From JAJYUU01 sp963822955 (GTDB lineage Bacteria; Actinomycetota; Actinomycetes; Streptosporangiales; Streptosporangiaceae), in NCBI GenBank assembly GCA_963822955.1, contig CAWGJS010000007.1:62001-126000 (forward strand): a stretch of DNA of 64,000 bases, read 5' to 3'. The notes beneath the pieces were generated by a model, which made no database searches, was not told where the DNA came from, and saw nothing but the letters and a program-made list of their open reading frames with translations. Of this stretch, positions 52,303 to 60,986 are shown in pieces. The position numbers were made by a program, and so were the translations under genes. Positions within the stretch are counted from its first letter, which is position 1. Every line of letters starts with the position of its first letter.

Positions 52303-53862
52303 ATGACACCCGGCGCGGAGCAAGAGCCCGTCACGCTGGCCGCGCTCGAGCATCAGCACGGCCTCCGGCTGGCCGCCGCCCTGGCCATGGGCGGTGAGGT
52401 CAAGCTTGCGGACCGCCGGGCCCGCGGCAGCCTGAACGCGCGGGAGCGAGTTGCCCTCCTTGCCGATGCCGGATCCTGGCAGGAGACGGGCCTGTTCGCG
52501 GTCTCCCATGATCCAGCCCTGCACGACGAGACCCCGGCCGACGGCAAGGTAACTGGCTTCTGCACCATCGACGGCCGCCCGGCCGGCGTGATCGCATACG
52601 ACTTCACGGTCAAGGGATCGTCCAGCAGCTTCTCCAACAACAAGAAGGTCGCGCACGTCAAGAAGACCGCGGAAGAGCAAGGGTTCCCAGTCGTCTTCCT
52701 GGCCGAGTCAACCGGCATCCGGATGCCCGAGATACTGAGCGGACGTGGCATGGGGCTCATGTCGGACCGGACCCGGTTCCTGCGGACCAGGGCAACACCG
52801 TGGGTGTGCGGCGTCTTCGGATACTCATTCGGATCGGCCGCATGGCACGCCTGCGTGTCGGATATCGCCGTCATGCACCGCGACGCCGTGATGGCCGTAT
52901 CGAGTCCCCAGGTGGTCGAGCTGGCGACCGGCCAGCGGATCAGCGGGCAGGAACTCGGCGGGGCCAGGATGCATGCCGAGGTGACCGGGTTCGCCGACTC
53001 CGTGAGCGACACCGAGGAAGGCGTGCTGGCCACGATCCGCGCCTGCCTGTCCTACCTGCCTGCCAGCAACCGGCAGGCGGCGCCGCTCGCCCCGGCCCCC
53101 GCGGATTCGATCAGCCGCGGGCTTGGCGTCGGGGATCTCGTGCCGCGAGACCCGGGCGCGACGTATTCGATGCAGCCGGTGCTCGAGGCGCTCGTGGATC
53201 CTGGCACCCTGCTCGAACTGAAACCGCGCTTCGCCCGCAACCTCATCACCGCGCTGGCCAGGATCCACGGCTATCCGGTCGGCATCGTCGCCAGTAACCC
53301 GCAGCACAAAGCCGGGGCGGTCGATGCGGCCAGCTGCGATAAGGCCGTCAGCCTGATCGTGCTGTGCGATTCCTACAACATCCCGATCGTGCACCTGGTG
53401 GACCAGCCGGGCTTCCTTGTCGGCCGGGATGCCGAGCGGCAGGGAATCATCGGCAAGGTCATCAACTGGATGAATGCCCTGTCGCTGTGCACTGTGCCAA
53501 AGCTGTCGGTCATCGTGCGCAAGAGCTACGGGCAGGCGTTCGTCAACATGGGCGGTGCCGACGTCGCCGACGAGCTGGCCGCGTGGGCAGGAGCCGACAT
53601 CAACTTTATGTCCCCCGCATCCGCCGCGGCCATCCTCCCCCGCGGCCTGCCCGACGGTGCGGGATCGGGCCGACCGGGTGACGCTCGGCCGGGCTGCGAC
53701 TCGGCCTACGAGCTGGCAGCGGTTTACGGCGCCCACGACGTGATCCTCCCGAGCGAGACCCGCGGTTACCTGACCAGGATGCTGGAGCTGTACGTCGGCA
53801 GATCCGCGAGCCGCGGCGTCGGCCGGCACCACCTCAGCTGCTGGCCCACTAGCTACCGCTAA
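52303..53862 (+). CDS. Carboxyltransferase (acyl-CoA carboxylase beta-type) protein
   Basis: 519 residues with two crotonase-like halves. The N-half has ARGSLNARERVALLADAGSW and SNNKKVAHVKKTAEEQGFPV (CoA side). The C-half has RIHGYPVGIVASNPQHKAGA, LVDQPGFLVGRDAERQGIIG and SVIVRKSYGQAFVNMGGADV (biotin/carboxyl side, with oxyanion-hole glycines). It is the PccB/AccB-like subunit. No biotin carboxylase or biotin carrier gene is nearby, so it either borrows the housekeeping subunit or acts as a decarboxylase. Mutase fragments nearby hint at a former methylmalonyl-CoA route. Confidence 0.85.
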   Translation: MTPGAEQEPVTLAALEHQHGLRLAAALAMGGEVKLADRRARGSLNARERVALLADAGSWQETGLFAVSHDPALHDETPADGKVTGFCTIDGRPAGVIAYDFTVKGSSSSFSNNKKVAHVKKTAEEQGFPVVFLAESTGIRMPEILSGRGMGLMSDRTRFLRTRATPWVCGVFGYSFGSAAWHACVSDIAVMHRDAVMAVSSPQVVELATGQRISGQELGGARMHAEVTGFADSVSDTEEGVLATIRACLSYLPASNRQAAPLAPAPADSISRGLGVGDLVPRDPGATYSMQPVLEALVDPGTLLELKPRFARNLITALARIHGYPVGIVASNPQHKAGAVDAASCDKAVSLIVLCDSYNIPIVHLVDQPGFLVGRDAERQGIIGKVINWMNALSLCTVPKLSVIVRKSYGQAFVNMGGADVADELAAWAGADINFMSPASAAAILPRGLPDGAGSGRPGDARPGCDSAYELAAVYGAHDVILPSETRGYLTRMLELYVGRSASRGVGRHHLSCWPTSYR

Positions 53863-53881
53863 GCGGACCAGCGGAGGCGAG

Positions 53882-55009
53882 ATGTTCGAGGCCAGGCTGA
53901 CCGCCTACTCCGGTCCCGGCTGCCTGGCGCGGGTCGCCGAGGTGGCCGGCAGCAGCCGGATCGCGGTGGTGACCGACAAGGGGTGCAGCGATGCGGGCGT
54001 CCTCGACGCTGTCCTCACTGCCTTGCTCCCGCTGCGGCCGGTAGCCGTCTGCTCGTTCCTGGCTTCGGAACCGACATCCGACGACGTCGACCGGGTCTGC
54101 GCCGCCATCGCCGCCCACGAGCCCGGCTGCCTGGTCGCGGTGGGCGGCGGCAGCGCGATCGACCTGGCCAAGGCCGCAGCCGCGCTGGCCACCAACGGGG
54201 GCAGCGTCGGGGGCTACGCTCATGCTTCCTATTCCGACTACAAGGCCGACGCCCTGATCACCGACCCGATTCCGGTCATCGCCGTCCCGACCACAGCGGG
54301 AACGGGTAGCGAGGTCACCAGGAACGCGGCCATCTCCGATCCGGCGACCGGTGAGAAACTCGCGATGCGGTCACCCCGGCTGATCCCGCGGGCGCAGTTC
54401 CTCGATCCGCGGCTGTTGCGCACCTGCCCGCCGGGCGTGGCCGCCCAGGCGGGCCTGGACGCCGCGGCCCACGCATTGGAAGGCATGCTGTCCACCCTCG
54501 CGTCACCACTCTCGGACGAGCTCGCGGTCGACGCGCTGCGGCGGCTGCTCGGCGCGCTGCCCGGCTTCTGCCGTGCGCCCGCCGACACCGACCTGGCGAT
54601 GCAAATGCAGATCGGTTGCCTGCAGGCGGGCCTGGTGCTGAACGACTGCGCCACTGTCGCCGGGCACGCCCTGGCGCGGGCGATGGGCTCGGCCGCGAAG
54701 ATATCGCACGGGCTTAGTGTGGCCATGGTGATAGCGGAAGTGATCAGGTTCAACGCCGCAGAGTCGGATCGTAGGCTTGCCCGCGTGGCGTCCGCGCTCG
54801 GCCTCGACCGCGGCGCGCCCGCTGAGTCGGTCTCGGGGGCACTAGACGGGCTGCGCGACTCCCTGGGCATACCTTCCAGGCTGCGCGACATCGGCCTGGC
54901 GCGCGATGACCTGCCGCCGATAGCCGAGGCCGCAGCGCAGTTCACCGCGCTCAACCCCCGCCCGGCCGGCCCGCAGGAGCTTCTGGCTGTCCTCGAGAAC
55001 GTGTTCTGA
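53882..55009 (+). CDS. Iron-containing alcohol dehydrogenase
   Basis: 375 residues. NAD-binding VAVGGGSAIDLAKAAAALAT, then AVPTTAGTGSEVTRNAAISD; iron ligands in DAAAHALEGMLS and CATVAGHALARAMGSAAKIS then HGLSVAM. Oxidises or reduces an alcohol/aldehyde pair; close relatives include maleylacetate reductase-like and butanol dehydrogenases. GCGGAGG precedes the ATG. In the rightward operon with carboxyltransferase, SDR and acyl-CoA synthetase. Confidence 0.9.
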   Translation: MFEARLTAYSGPGCLARVAEVAGSSRIAVVTDKGCSDAGVLDAVLTALLPLRPVAVCSFLASEPTSDDVDRVCAAIAAHEPGCLVAVGGGSAIDLAKAAAALATNGGSVGGYAHASYSDYKADALITDPIPVIAVPTTAGTGSEVTRNAAISDPATGEKLAMRSPRLIPRAQFLDPRLLRTCPPGVAAQAGLDAAAHALEGMLSTLASPLSDELAVDALRRLLGALPGFCRAPADTDLAMQMQIGCLQAGLVLNDCATVAGHALARAMGSAAKISHGLSVAMVIAEVIRFNAAESDRRLARVASALGLDRGAPAESVSGALDGLRDSLGIPSRLRDIGLARDDLPPIAEAAAQFTALNPRPAGPQELLAVLENVF

Positions 55010-55036
55010 GCACGTCCATCTGCGGAAGGAGAGCCG

Positions 55037-55795
55037 ATGTCGGCTGATGTGGTCGTCGTAACGGGGGCTTCCAGCGGCATCGGCCGAGCCTGTGCCGAGC
55101 GGTTCGCCGCCGAGGGCGCCGAGGTGATCGCATGCGCCCGGCGCGGTGAGCGGATTGCGGCGCTCGAGCGCGCGTATCCCGGCCGGATGCGCGCGGAAGT
55201 GCTCGACGTGCGCGACCGCGATGCAGCGGCCAGACTGGTCGCCAGGATCCAACGCGACTACGGGCGGATCGACGTCCTCGTGAACGCGGCGGGAGTGGGG
55301 ATTGGCCTTGATTCCATCCCTGATGGAGACCCCAGTGAATGGGACATCATCCTGGACACGAACGTCCGTGGCCTGCTAAATCTCACCAAGCCCGTAGTCC
55401 TTGAGATGGTCAGGCGCGGTGCTGGCCACGTGATCAACATCGGTTCAATCGCGGGCCACGAGATGTATACCAATGGTGCCGTCTACTGCGCCAGCAAGGC
55501 CGCGGTAGACCGCATCACCAAGGGTCTGCGCATGGACGTGCTGGGCTCTGGCGTCCGGGTCTCGACAGTGGATCCGGGGCTGGTCGAGACCGAGTTCGCA
55601 CTCGTCCGGTTCCGGGGCGACACCCAGCGGGCCGACCGCTGGTATGCGGGCACCACTGCGCTGACTGGCGCGGACGTGGCCGACGCAGTCTGGTGGGTGG
55701 CCACCCGGCCGGCTCACGTCCAGGTCGCGGAGGTACTCATCTACCCGACCGACCAGGCAGCGATCCGGCACATGGCCCGGCGGCGCGAGCCGTGA
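55037..55795 (+). CDS. SDR family oxidoreductase
   Basis: 252 residues. TGASSGIGRACAERFAAEGA, NAAGVGIGLDSI, catalytic Ser and Tyr/Lys in NIGSIAGHEMYTNGAVYCAS followed by KAAV, and DPGLVETEFALVRFRGDTQR, the pattern of YdfG/serine-3-dehydrogenase-like SDRs. Likely oxidises a beta-hydroxy acid. GGAAGGAG precedes the ATG. Overlaps the next gene by GTGA. Confidence 0.88.
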   Translation: MSADVVVVTGASSGIGRACAERFAAEGAEVIACARRGERIAALERAYPGRMRAEVLDVRDRDAAARLVARIQRDYGRIDVLVNAAGVGIGLDSIPDGDPSEWDIILDTNVRGLLNLTKPVVLEMVRRGAGHVINIGSIAGHEMYTNGAVYCASKAAVDRITKGLRMDVLGSGVRVSTVDPGLVETEFALVRFRGDTQRADRWYAGTTALTGADVADAVWWVATRPAHVQVAEVLIYPTDQAAIRHMARRREP

Positions 55796-58065
55796 GCGCC
55801 TCGCCGGATCCATCTTGCCCGGAGTGCGCGGTGCTGCCTGACGCCGTCACGGTGCTGCGCGCCGCATTCAGCCCGGCGGCGATCGCCGTCGTGGGCGCAT
55901 CGCGCACTCCGGGCAAGATGGGCCACGTCACGCTGCGCGCGCTGCGGAAGGCTGGGTTCGGCGGGGAACTGTACCCAGTCAACTCCGGCGGTGGCGCGAT
56001 CCTCGGCCTGCCGGGCTACCGCCGGATCGCCGACCTGCCGACCGTTCCCGATCTCGCGCTCATCGCGGTGCCGCGACCAGGCGTCGCCGACGCGGTTCGG
56101 GCGTGTGGGGCGAGGGGAATCCCGGTTATCCAAGTCCTGACCTCCGGCTATGGCGAGACCGGCGGACCTGGCCAGGCGGCCGAGCGCGAACTGGGCGAAA
56201 TAGCACGCAGCCACGGGAGCAGGCTCGTCGGGCCCAACTGCGTCGGCATGTTCTCCGCCACAGCCCGGCTGACGTGGACGCCGCAGGCCGACTTCGCGCC
56301 GGGCGGCGTCAGCTTCATCTCGCAAAGCGGCGGGCTTGCCTATGACCTGCTCGTGGGCGGCCGCTTCCACGGCCTGGCCTTCGACAAGATCGCCTCAGTC
56401 GGCAACTGCGCGGACCTGGATATCGCGGATTACCTGAAGTTCCTCCGGCATGAGCCCTCGACGACCACGGTCGGCCTCTACGTGGAGGGTCCCCGTGATG
56501 CCAGGCAGATGTTCGAGGAGCTAGCCGCGCTGGCCGCGGTCAAGCCGGTGCTGGTGCTCAAGGGCGGCCGCTCGGACGCCGCATCGGCGTCGGTCACGTC
56601 CCACACCGGGCGCATCGCCGGCAGCTACCGGGTCTGGCAGGCGGCCGTCCGCCAGGCCGGTGCCACGGAGGTCAGGTCCTTCGCCGAAATGGTCACCGGC
56701 CTGACCGGGATGCAGTCACTGCCGCCAGGGCCGCGGCGCCGGGTAGCGCTTGTGGGCAACGGCGGCGGCGCCACCGTGCTCGCGGCCGACAGCTGCGCCG
56801 ATCACGGGCTGCAGATAGCACCAGTGAGCGCCGCGACCGCCGGCCGGCTGGCCTCGCTGCTCGAGGCCGTCGAGGGCTACAGCGCCGGTGGGCAGGCCGT
56901 GGTCGAGCTGCCGATCGACCGGCTGCTCAGCGGCGGCGGCGAGCTGCTGACGGGCCTGCTCGGGGCGCTTCGGGCGGACACTGCCGTCGATGCCGTGATC
57001 ATGCACGTCAACATCGTGCCGCTGGCGGACAGGGACGACGTCCCGGTGAGCATGCGGGCCGTGTTCGGCCGGCTTGCCGAGGTGGCGGGACCGGGCGAGC
57101 CGCCGGTTCTGCTCGTGCTGCGCGCCGGCGCCGACCCGCGCCTGGTATCAGTCCGCCAGGAACTCGCATTCGCTGCCCGATCGATGCTGGGCATCCCGAC
57201 GTTCCATGAGGTGGACGAGGCCATATCCGGCCTCGCGATCGCGGGTGGCGCCCGCGGCCGGCGCGATCGTGCCGTGATTATCGGGCGGGCCAACGAGCGG
57301 CCTGATGCTGGGCGGTCTGCAGCCGCCCGCCGCCCGAGCCGGGCACTGGTGCAGGCGGCCCGCGAGCGAGCGGACGCGGCCCTGGACGAGGCGCAGGCCA
57401 AGCACTTGCTGGCCCGCTACGGACTGGCCACCCCGCGGGGAGCAGTCATCCCCGTCGACGGCGGGCTGCCACCGCTCCCGCCCAGCGTCGGCCCGCCCTA
57501 CGTGCTGAAGGCACTCGCCCGGATTCCGCTGCACAAGAGCGAGGTGGGAGCGATCCGGGTGGGCATCGCGTCTGTGGCCGAGCTGTCGGCCTGCCTGGAG
57601 CAGATGCGCGGACGCATGGCTGCCGTCGGACTGCCCGTGCACGGCTACCTGGTGGAAGAGCTCATCCCGGCCGGGCGGGAAATCATCATCGGCAGCAGGG
57701 TCGACGAGGCCTTCGGGCGCGTGGCCATGGTCGGCCTCGGGGGCACCCTGGTAGAGGTGATCGACCGGGTCACGGTCCGGCTCTGGCCGATCTCGGCGGC
57801 GGACGCTGACGAGATGATCGCCGATCTGGGCGCGGGCGAGCTGCTAGCCGCCGGCGGCCCGCCCGGAGGCAACGCCGCCGCCCTCAGGTCCGCGCTGCTG
57901 GCCGTCGCCGGGCCGCGCGGGCTGTTGTCTGCAGTCCATGATCTCGTGACCGAGATCGACCTCAACCCCGTGATCATCCACGCGGGCCGGGCAACCGTGA
58001 CTGATGCCCGGATCATGCTGCGGCCGGGTGGTCGGGCCGGACGAGCAGGCGGGCACCGTGGATGA
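55792..58065 (+). CDS. ADP-forming acyl-CoA synthetase (acetate-CoA ligase type)
   Basis: 757 residues from GTG 55792 (GTGA overlap); single-chain NDP-forming acyl-CoA synthetase. CoA-binding domain IAVVGASRTPGKMGHVTLRA, second domain with VSFISQSGGLAYDLLVGGRF and GPNCVGMFSATARLTW, then an ATP-grasp domain ERADAALDEAQAKHLLARYG, PPYVLKALARIPLHKSEVGA, with VTEIDLNPVIIHAGRATVTD at the end. Interconverts acyl-CoA plus ADP/Pi and free acid plus ATP, which would recover ATP from a pathway thioester. No phosphohistidine check was possible beyond family pattern. Confidence 0.88.
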   Translation: MSASPDPSCPECAVLPDAVTVLRAAFSPAAIAVVGASRTPGKMGHVTLRALRKAGFGGELYPVNSGGGAILGLPGYRRIADLPTVPDLALIAVPRPGVADAVRACGARGIPVIQVLTSGYGETGGPGQAAERELGEIARSHGSRLVGPNCVGMFSATARLTWTPQADFAPGGVSFISQSGGLAYDLLVGGRFHGLAFDKIASVGNCADLDIADYLKFLRHEPSTTTVGLYVEGPRDARQMFEELAALAAVKPVLVLKGGRSDAASASVTSHTGRIAGSYRVWQAAVRQAGATEVRSFAEMVTGLTGMQSLPPGPRRRVALVGNGGGATVLAADSCADHGLQIAPVSAATAGRLASLLEAVEGYSAGGQAVVELPIDRLLSGGGELLTGLLGALRADTAVDAVIMHVNIVPLADRDDVPVSMRAVFGRLAEVAGPGEPPVLLVLRAGADPRLVSVRQELAFAARSMLGIPTFHEVDEAISGLAIAGGARGRRDRAVIIGRANERPDAGRSAAARRPSRALVQAARERADAALDEAQAKHLLARYGLATPRGAVIPVDGGLPPLPPSVGPPYVLKALARIPLHKSEVGAIRVGIASVAELSACLEQMRGRMAAVGLPVHGYLVEELIPAGREIIIGSRVDEAFGRVAMVGLGGTLVEVIDRVTVRLWPISAADADEMIADLGAGELLAAGGPPGGNAAALRSALLAVAGPRGLLSAVHDLVTEIDLNPVIIHAGRATVTDARIMLRPGGRAGRAGGHRG

Positions 58066-58939
58066 CCCGCTGCGGGGCGTGCTGGACCTGCACGTTCACA
58101 CCGCGCCCGACCTGGTCCCGCGCTGCGTGAACGACCTGGAGATGGCCAGGCGGGCGGCGCTGGCGGGCATGGCGGGTTTCGTGATCAAGTCGCACCACGC
58201 CCCGACTGCCGATCGGGCGACCTTGTGTGCCGCGGCCATCTCCGGCGTGCGGGTCGTCGGGTCGATCACCCTGAACCACTTCGTCGGGGGCCTGAACGCC
58301 CTCGCAGTGGAGGCGGCAGCGCAGAGCGGCGCCAGGGTGGTCTGGCTGCCGACTACCGACGCTATGAACGAGGCGGGCATCCTGCCGGGCTGGCCAGCCG
58401 GCGCGCCCCTGCCGCCCTACCTGAGGGTGAAGAAGGACCTGCTGGACCGGGGACGGCTGCCGCCGCCGATCGCCGTCACCGGTGACGATGGCGCGCTGAC
58501 GACCAGCGCTAGGGAAGTGCTCGAGGTGGTCAAGGATTATGGCCTCATGCTGTGCACCGGGCACCTCGGCTGGCCGGAGATCCGCGCCCTGGTTCCCACC
58601 GCCCGCCGGGCAGGCGTCGAGAAGGTCGTCGTGACGCACCCGGAGGCGCCGTCGATCGGGCTGAGCACCAGCCAGCAGTCCTGGCTGGCCGGGCACGGTG
58701 CCTACTTCGAGCGGTGCTATGCCTACTCGGCCAGCAGCAAAGTCGTCGATCAGGAGGCAAACGCGGTGCGGCTCACCGGCGTGGCTAGGAACGTGCTCTC
58801 CAGCGACCTCGGCCGGTTAGGCAGCCCGTTCCCCGATGACGGGCTGGCACTGTTCATCGCCGAGTTCGAGCAGCGTGGCTTCAGCGAGCGGGAGCTGCGG
58901 CAGATGACCGCGCTGACACCGAGCGAGTTGGTCGGCTGA
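58058..58939 (+). CDS. DUF6282 family amidohydrolase-like protein
   Basis: 293 residues from GTG 58058, which overlaps the previous stop. Metal-site opening GVLDLHVHTAPDLVPRCVND (HxH), GFVIKSHHAPTADR, VWLPTTDAMNEAG, LCTGHLGWPEI, VVVTHPEAPSIGLS and a closing SSDLGRLGSPFPDDG resemble a TIM-barrel PHP/amidohydrolase, but the family has no established function as far as I know. Ends the rightward operon; the EamA-type gene follows convergently after 24 bases. Confidence 0.78.
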   Translation: MDDPLRGVLDLHVHTAPDLVPRCVNDLEMARRAALAGMAGFVIKSHHAPTADRATLCAAAISGVRVVGSITLNHFVGGLNALAVEAAAQSGARVVWLPTTDAMNEAGILPGWPAGAPLPPYLRVKKDLLDRGRLPPPIAVTGDDGALTTSAREVLEVVKDYGLMLCTGHLGWPEIRALVPTARRAGVEKVVVTHPEAPSIGLSTSQQSWLAGHGAYFERCYAYSASSKVVDQEANAVRLTGVARNVLSSDLGRLGSPFPDDGLALFIAEFEQRGFSERELRQMTALTPSELVG

Positions 58940-58963
58940 CGGCTGTCCGTCGTCGGCGGCGCA

Positions 58964-59986
58964 CTAACGCGACTGCGGCGGCTCCGGTGCGGGTCCCCTG
59001 ATCCGGACGCCGCTTCCGACCGCGACCGCGAGACAAACGATCACGCAGCCGGCAAGCTGGAGGACTGACGGCCGCTCGGCGAGTGCGGCCGCGGAGACCG
59101 CCACGGCGACAACCGGGTTGATCAGGAGCAGCAAGGCAGCGCGAGCAGCGCGCATCCGGCGGAGCGCATACGTGATCAGCAGCCAGCCGACCGTCTGTGA
59201 GAAGAGCGCCAGGGCGATGAGGTAGGGCTCCGCCGCGGCCGGGGCCGGGACGCTCAGGGACCGGGTAGCCAGACCGAGCACCGTCGTCGTGAGTGCGCCC
59301 CCCAGGGTGGCGTCGAGCAGCGGACCGACGACCTGCCCGCCGCGCTGACTCATTCGCTGGCAGACCAGGAAAACTGAGAAGCAGCAGGACGATCCGATGC
59401 CGTACGCCACGCCTGCAGCGGCGCCGGAGCCGACTGGCCCGGCGCCTGCCAGGCCCGTGAGCAGCAGCGTCCCGGCGATGGCGGCGGGCGCGGCCATCAG
59501 CAGCCGACGTCCTGGCGCCTCCCGCAGGATTAGCCAGCCGAGCAGGCTTACTGGGAAGACCTGCAGGTTGCTGACGACTGTGGCGATTCCCGCGCCGAGA
59601 TCGGTGATGGAGCGAGCCCACAGCACCAGGTCCCCGCCGAGGAACGCGCCCGCGAGCAGGGCGAGCGCCCGCTCGCGCGGATCTCGCCCGCCCGCACGGC
59701 GGGCCTCGACGGCGGCGAGTACCCCCAGGACCGGCAGGGCGTACAGGAACCGGTAGGCCGCCGCGGTGCAGGCCGAAACGTGCGCGGCCGCGATGTAAGT
59801 GCTGGACGGCCCGGTGACCACGGCACCGGCGATCAGCATGGCCGTTGGTCGTGCGGACGAGCCGGAGGCTAGCGGCCGCGGCCGGCCGCTGCCGGCCGGA
59901 AGCCCGGGAGCCGCTGGTGCCCTAGGCTCCACTCCCCCGGTCCCGCTTCCCCGAGGCCCGTCCTGAGCGGCACATGCACCGATCAT
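58964..59986 (-). CDS. EamA/DMT-family transporter
   Basis: 340 residues from the upstream ATG 59986; an internal ATG at 59839 (MLIAGAVVTG) would start directly in the first helix and drop a Pro/Gly/Arg-rich 49-residue leader that is unusual for the family. About ten hydrophobic helices in two EamA repeats (AAAYRFLYALPVLGVLAAVE, VVSNLQVFPVSLLGWLILRE, LLLLINPVVAVAVSAAALAE). Probably exports a metabolite or amino acid. The longer start lies inside an AT-rich direct repeat with no ribosome site, which favours the shorter start. Confidence 0.82.
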   Translation of the reverse strand: MIGACAAQDGPRGSGTGGVEPRAPAAPGLPAGSGRPRPLASGSSARPTAMLIAGAVVTGPSSTYIAAAHVSACTAAAYRFLYALPVLGVLAAVEARRAGGRDPRERALALLAGAFLGGDLVLWARSITDLGAGIATVVSNLQVFPVSLLGWLILREAPGRRLLMAAPAAIAGTLLLTGLAGAGPVGSGAAAGVAYGIGSSCCFSVFLVCQRMSQRGGQVVGPLLDATLGGALTTTVLGLATRSLSVPAPAAAEPYLIALALFSQTVGWLLITYALRRMRAARAALLLLINPVVAVAVSAAALAERPSVLQLAGCVIVCLAVAVGSGVRIRGPAPEPPQSR

Positions 59987-60007
59987 ATATTATGTAATAT
60001 ATTATGT
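59985..60007. promoter_or_regulatory. AT-rich direct repeat and palindrome between transporter and regulator
   Basis: ATATATTATGT occurs twice with one base between (59985-59995 and 59997-60007), and the join forms the palindrome ATATTA-TG-TAATAT (59987-60000). A further AT-rich inverted stretch lies at 60119-60145 (TATATTAGAT ... GATATTAAT). The 250-base divergent region before the GntR gene carries no gene. Likely operators of that regulator. Confidence 0.5.
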
Positions 60008-60235
60008 GCTAGACTTCTACAGGTCAGGTCCCAGCCGGCGGGCGACTGGCAATCGGCCGCAGCACACCACGCCAGTGTCGGCCGAGCCGGGGCGGCACGT
60101 AAGGCAGGTTTGCGATGCGTTATATTAGATGGCCGATATTAATTCGGGGGCGGGTAAGCGGCCTCGGGGTGGATCCGATCCAACCTGCAGCGGTGGCAGC
60201 AAGGCTTTGGTCCGCCGCATAGAGCGGAGTTGTCT

Positions 60236-60937
60236 GTGGTGAGCGAAGTCCTTGACGGGCTGGCCGACCCTGTCTTCAATAGCCAGCACGATCGCCGCAA
60301 GGTTACCGACTGGGTTTACGAAGAGCTCAGGACGGCAATTCTTGACCTCCGCCTGTCGCCTGGCTCCCCACTGCGGGAGGCCACGCTGGCTAGCCAGCTA
60401 GGCGTAAGCAAGACGCCTGTGCGCGAGGCCATCATGCGACTTGAGCAGGAAGGTCTGGCCGAGGCGCAGTCATTCCGCGGAGCCGTTGTCAGCGGCTATT
60501 CGCGCAGCGACCTCATCGAGATATACGAGGTCCGGGAGCTCCTTGAGGTAGCTGCGGTGCGTGACGCGACGCTATCGATGCAGGACGCTGATCGCAAGGC
60601 CCTCGCCAAGCTCATGGAAGAGAGCAAAAGGCTGCTCGCGGAATCTGACTCCGATCAGCTCGTGAAAGCGATCACCGAGTTCGACACGTTCTTTTACGAC
60701 AGGATCCAGAACAGCAGGATTCAGGTGATGATCGGGAACATTCAGGCTCACCTGACGCGCATTGGCCTGCTGACTGCCGTCATTCCTGGCCGGGTCGCCG
60801 CTTCGGTCAGCGAGCATGCACGGATCGTGGAAGCGGTCCTGGCGCGCGACCCGGAAGCTGCCGCGCTGTACATGCGCGACCACATCAGAAGCGTGCGGGA
60901 CGCACAGGTAGGCAGCCTGGACGCGACCGTGCAGTGA
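60236..60937 (+). CDS. GntR-family regulator, FCD subgroup
   Basis: 233 residues from GTG 60236, six bases after GCGGAG; TTG 60230 touches the ribosome site and is unlikely, GTG 60239 is possible. Winged helix RKVTDWVYEELRTAILDLRL, SPGSPLREATLASQLGVSKT, PVREAIMRLEQEGLAEAQSF, then a helical FCD domain EIYEVRELLEVAAVRDATLS and EHARIVEAVLARDPEAAALY then MRDHI. Expected to control the second catabolic cluster, whose promoters carry AT-rich palindromes. Confidence 0.87.
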   Translation: MVSEVLDGLADPVFNSQHDRRKVTDWVYEELRTAILDLRLSPGSPLREATLASQLGVSKTPVREAIMRLEQEGLAEAQSFRGAVVSGYSRSDLIEIYEVRELLEVAAVRDATLSMQDADRKALAKLMEESKRLLAESDSDQLVKAITEFDTFFYDRIQNSRIQVMIGNIQAHLTRIGLLTAVIPGRVAASVSEHARIVEAVLARDPEAAALYMRDHIRSVRDAQVGSLDATVQ

Positions 60938-60986
60938 TCCGAGGCCGCGCCGGGTATGGCAGCTGAGGCGGGCGGCGCCCCGGCGG

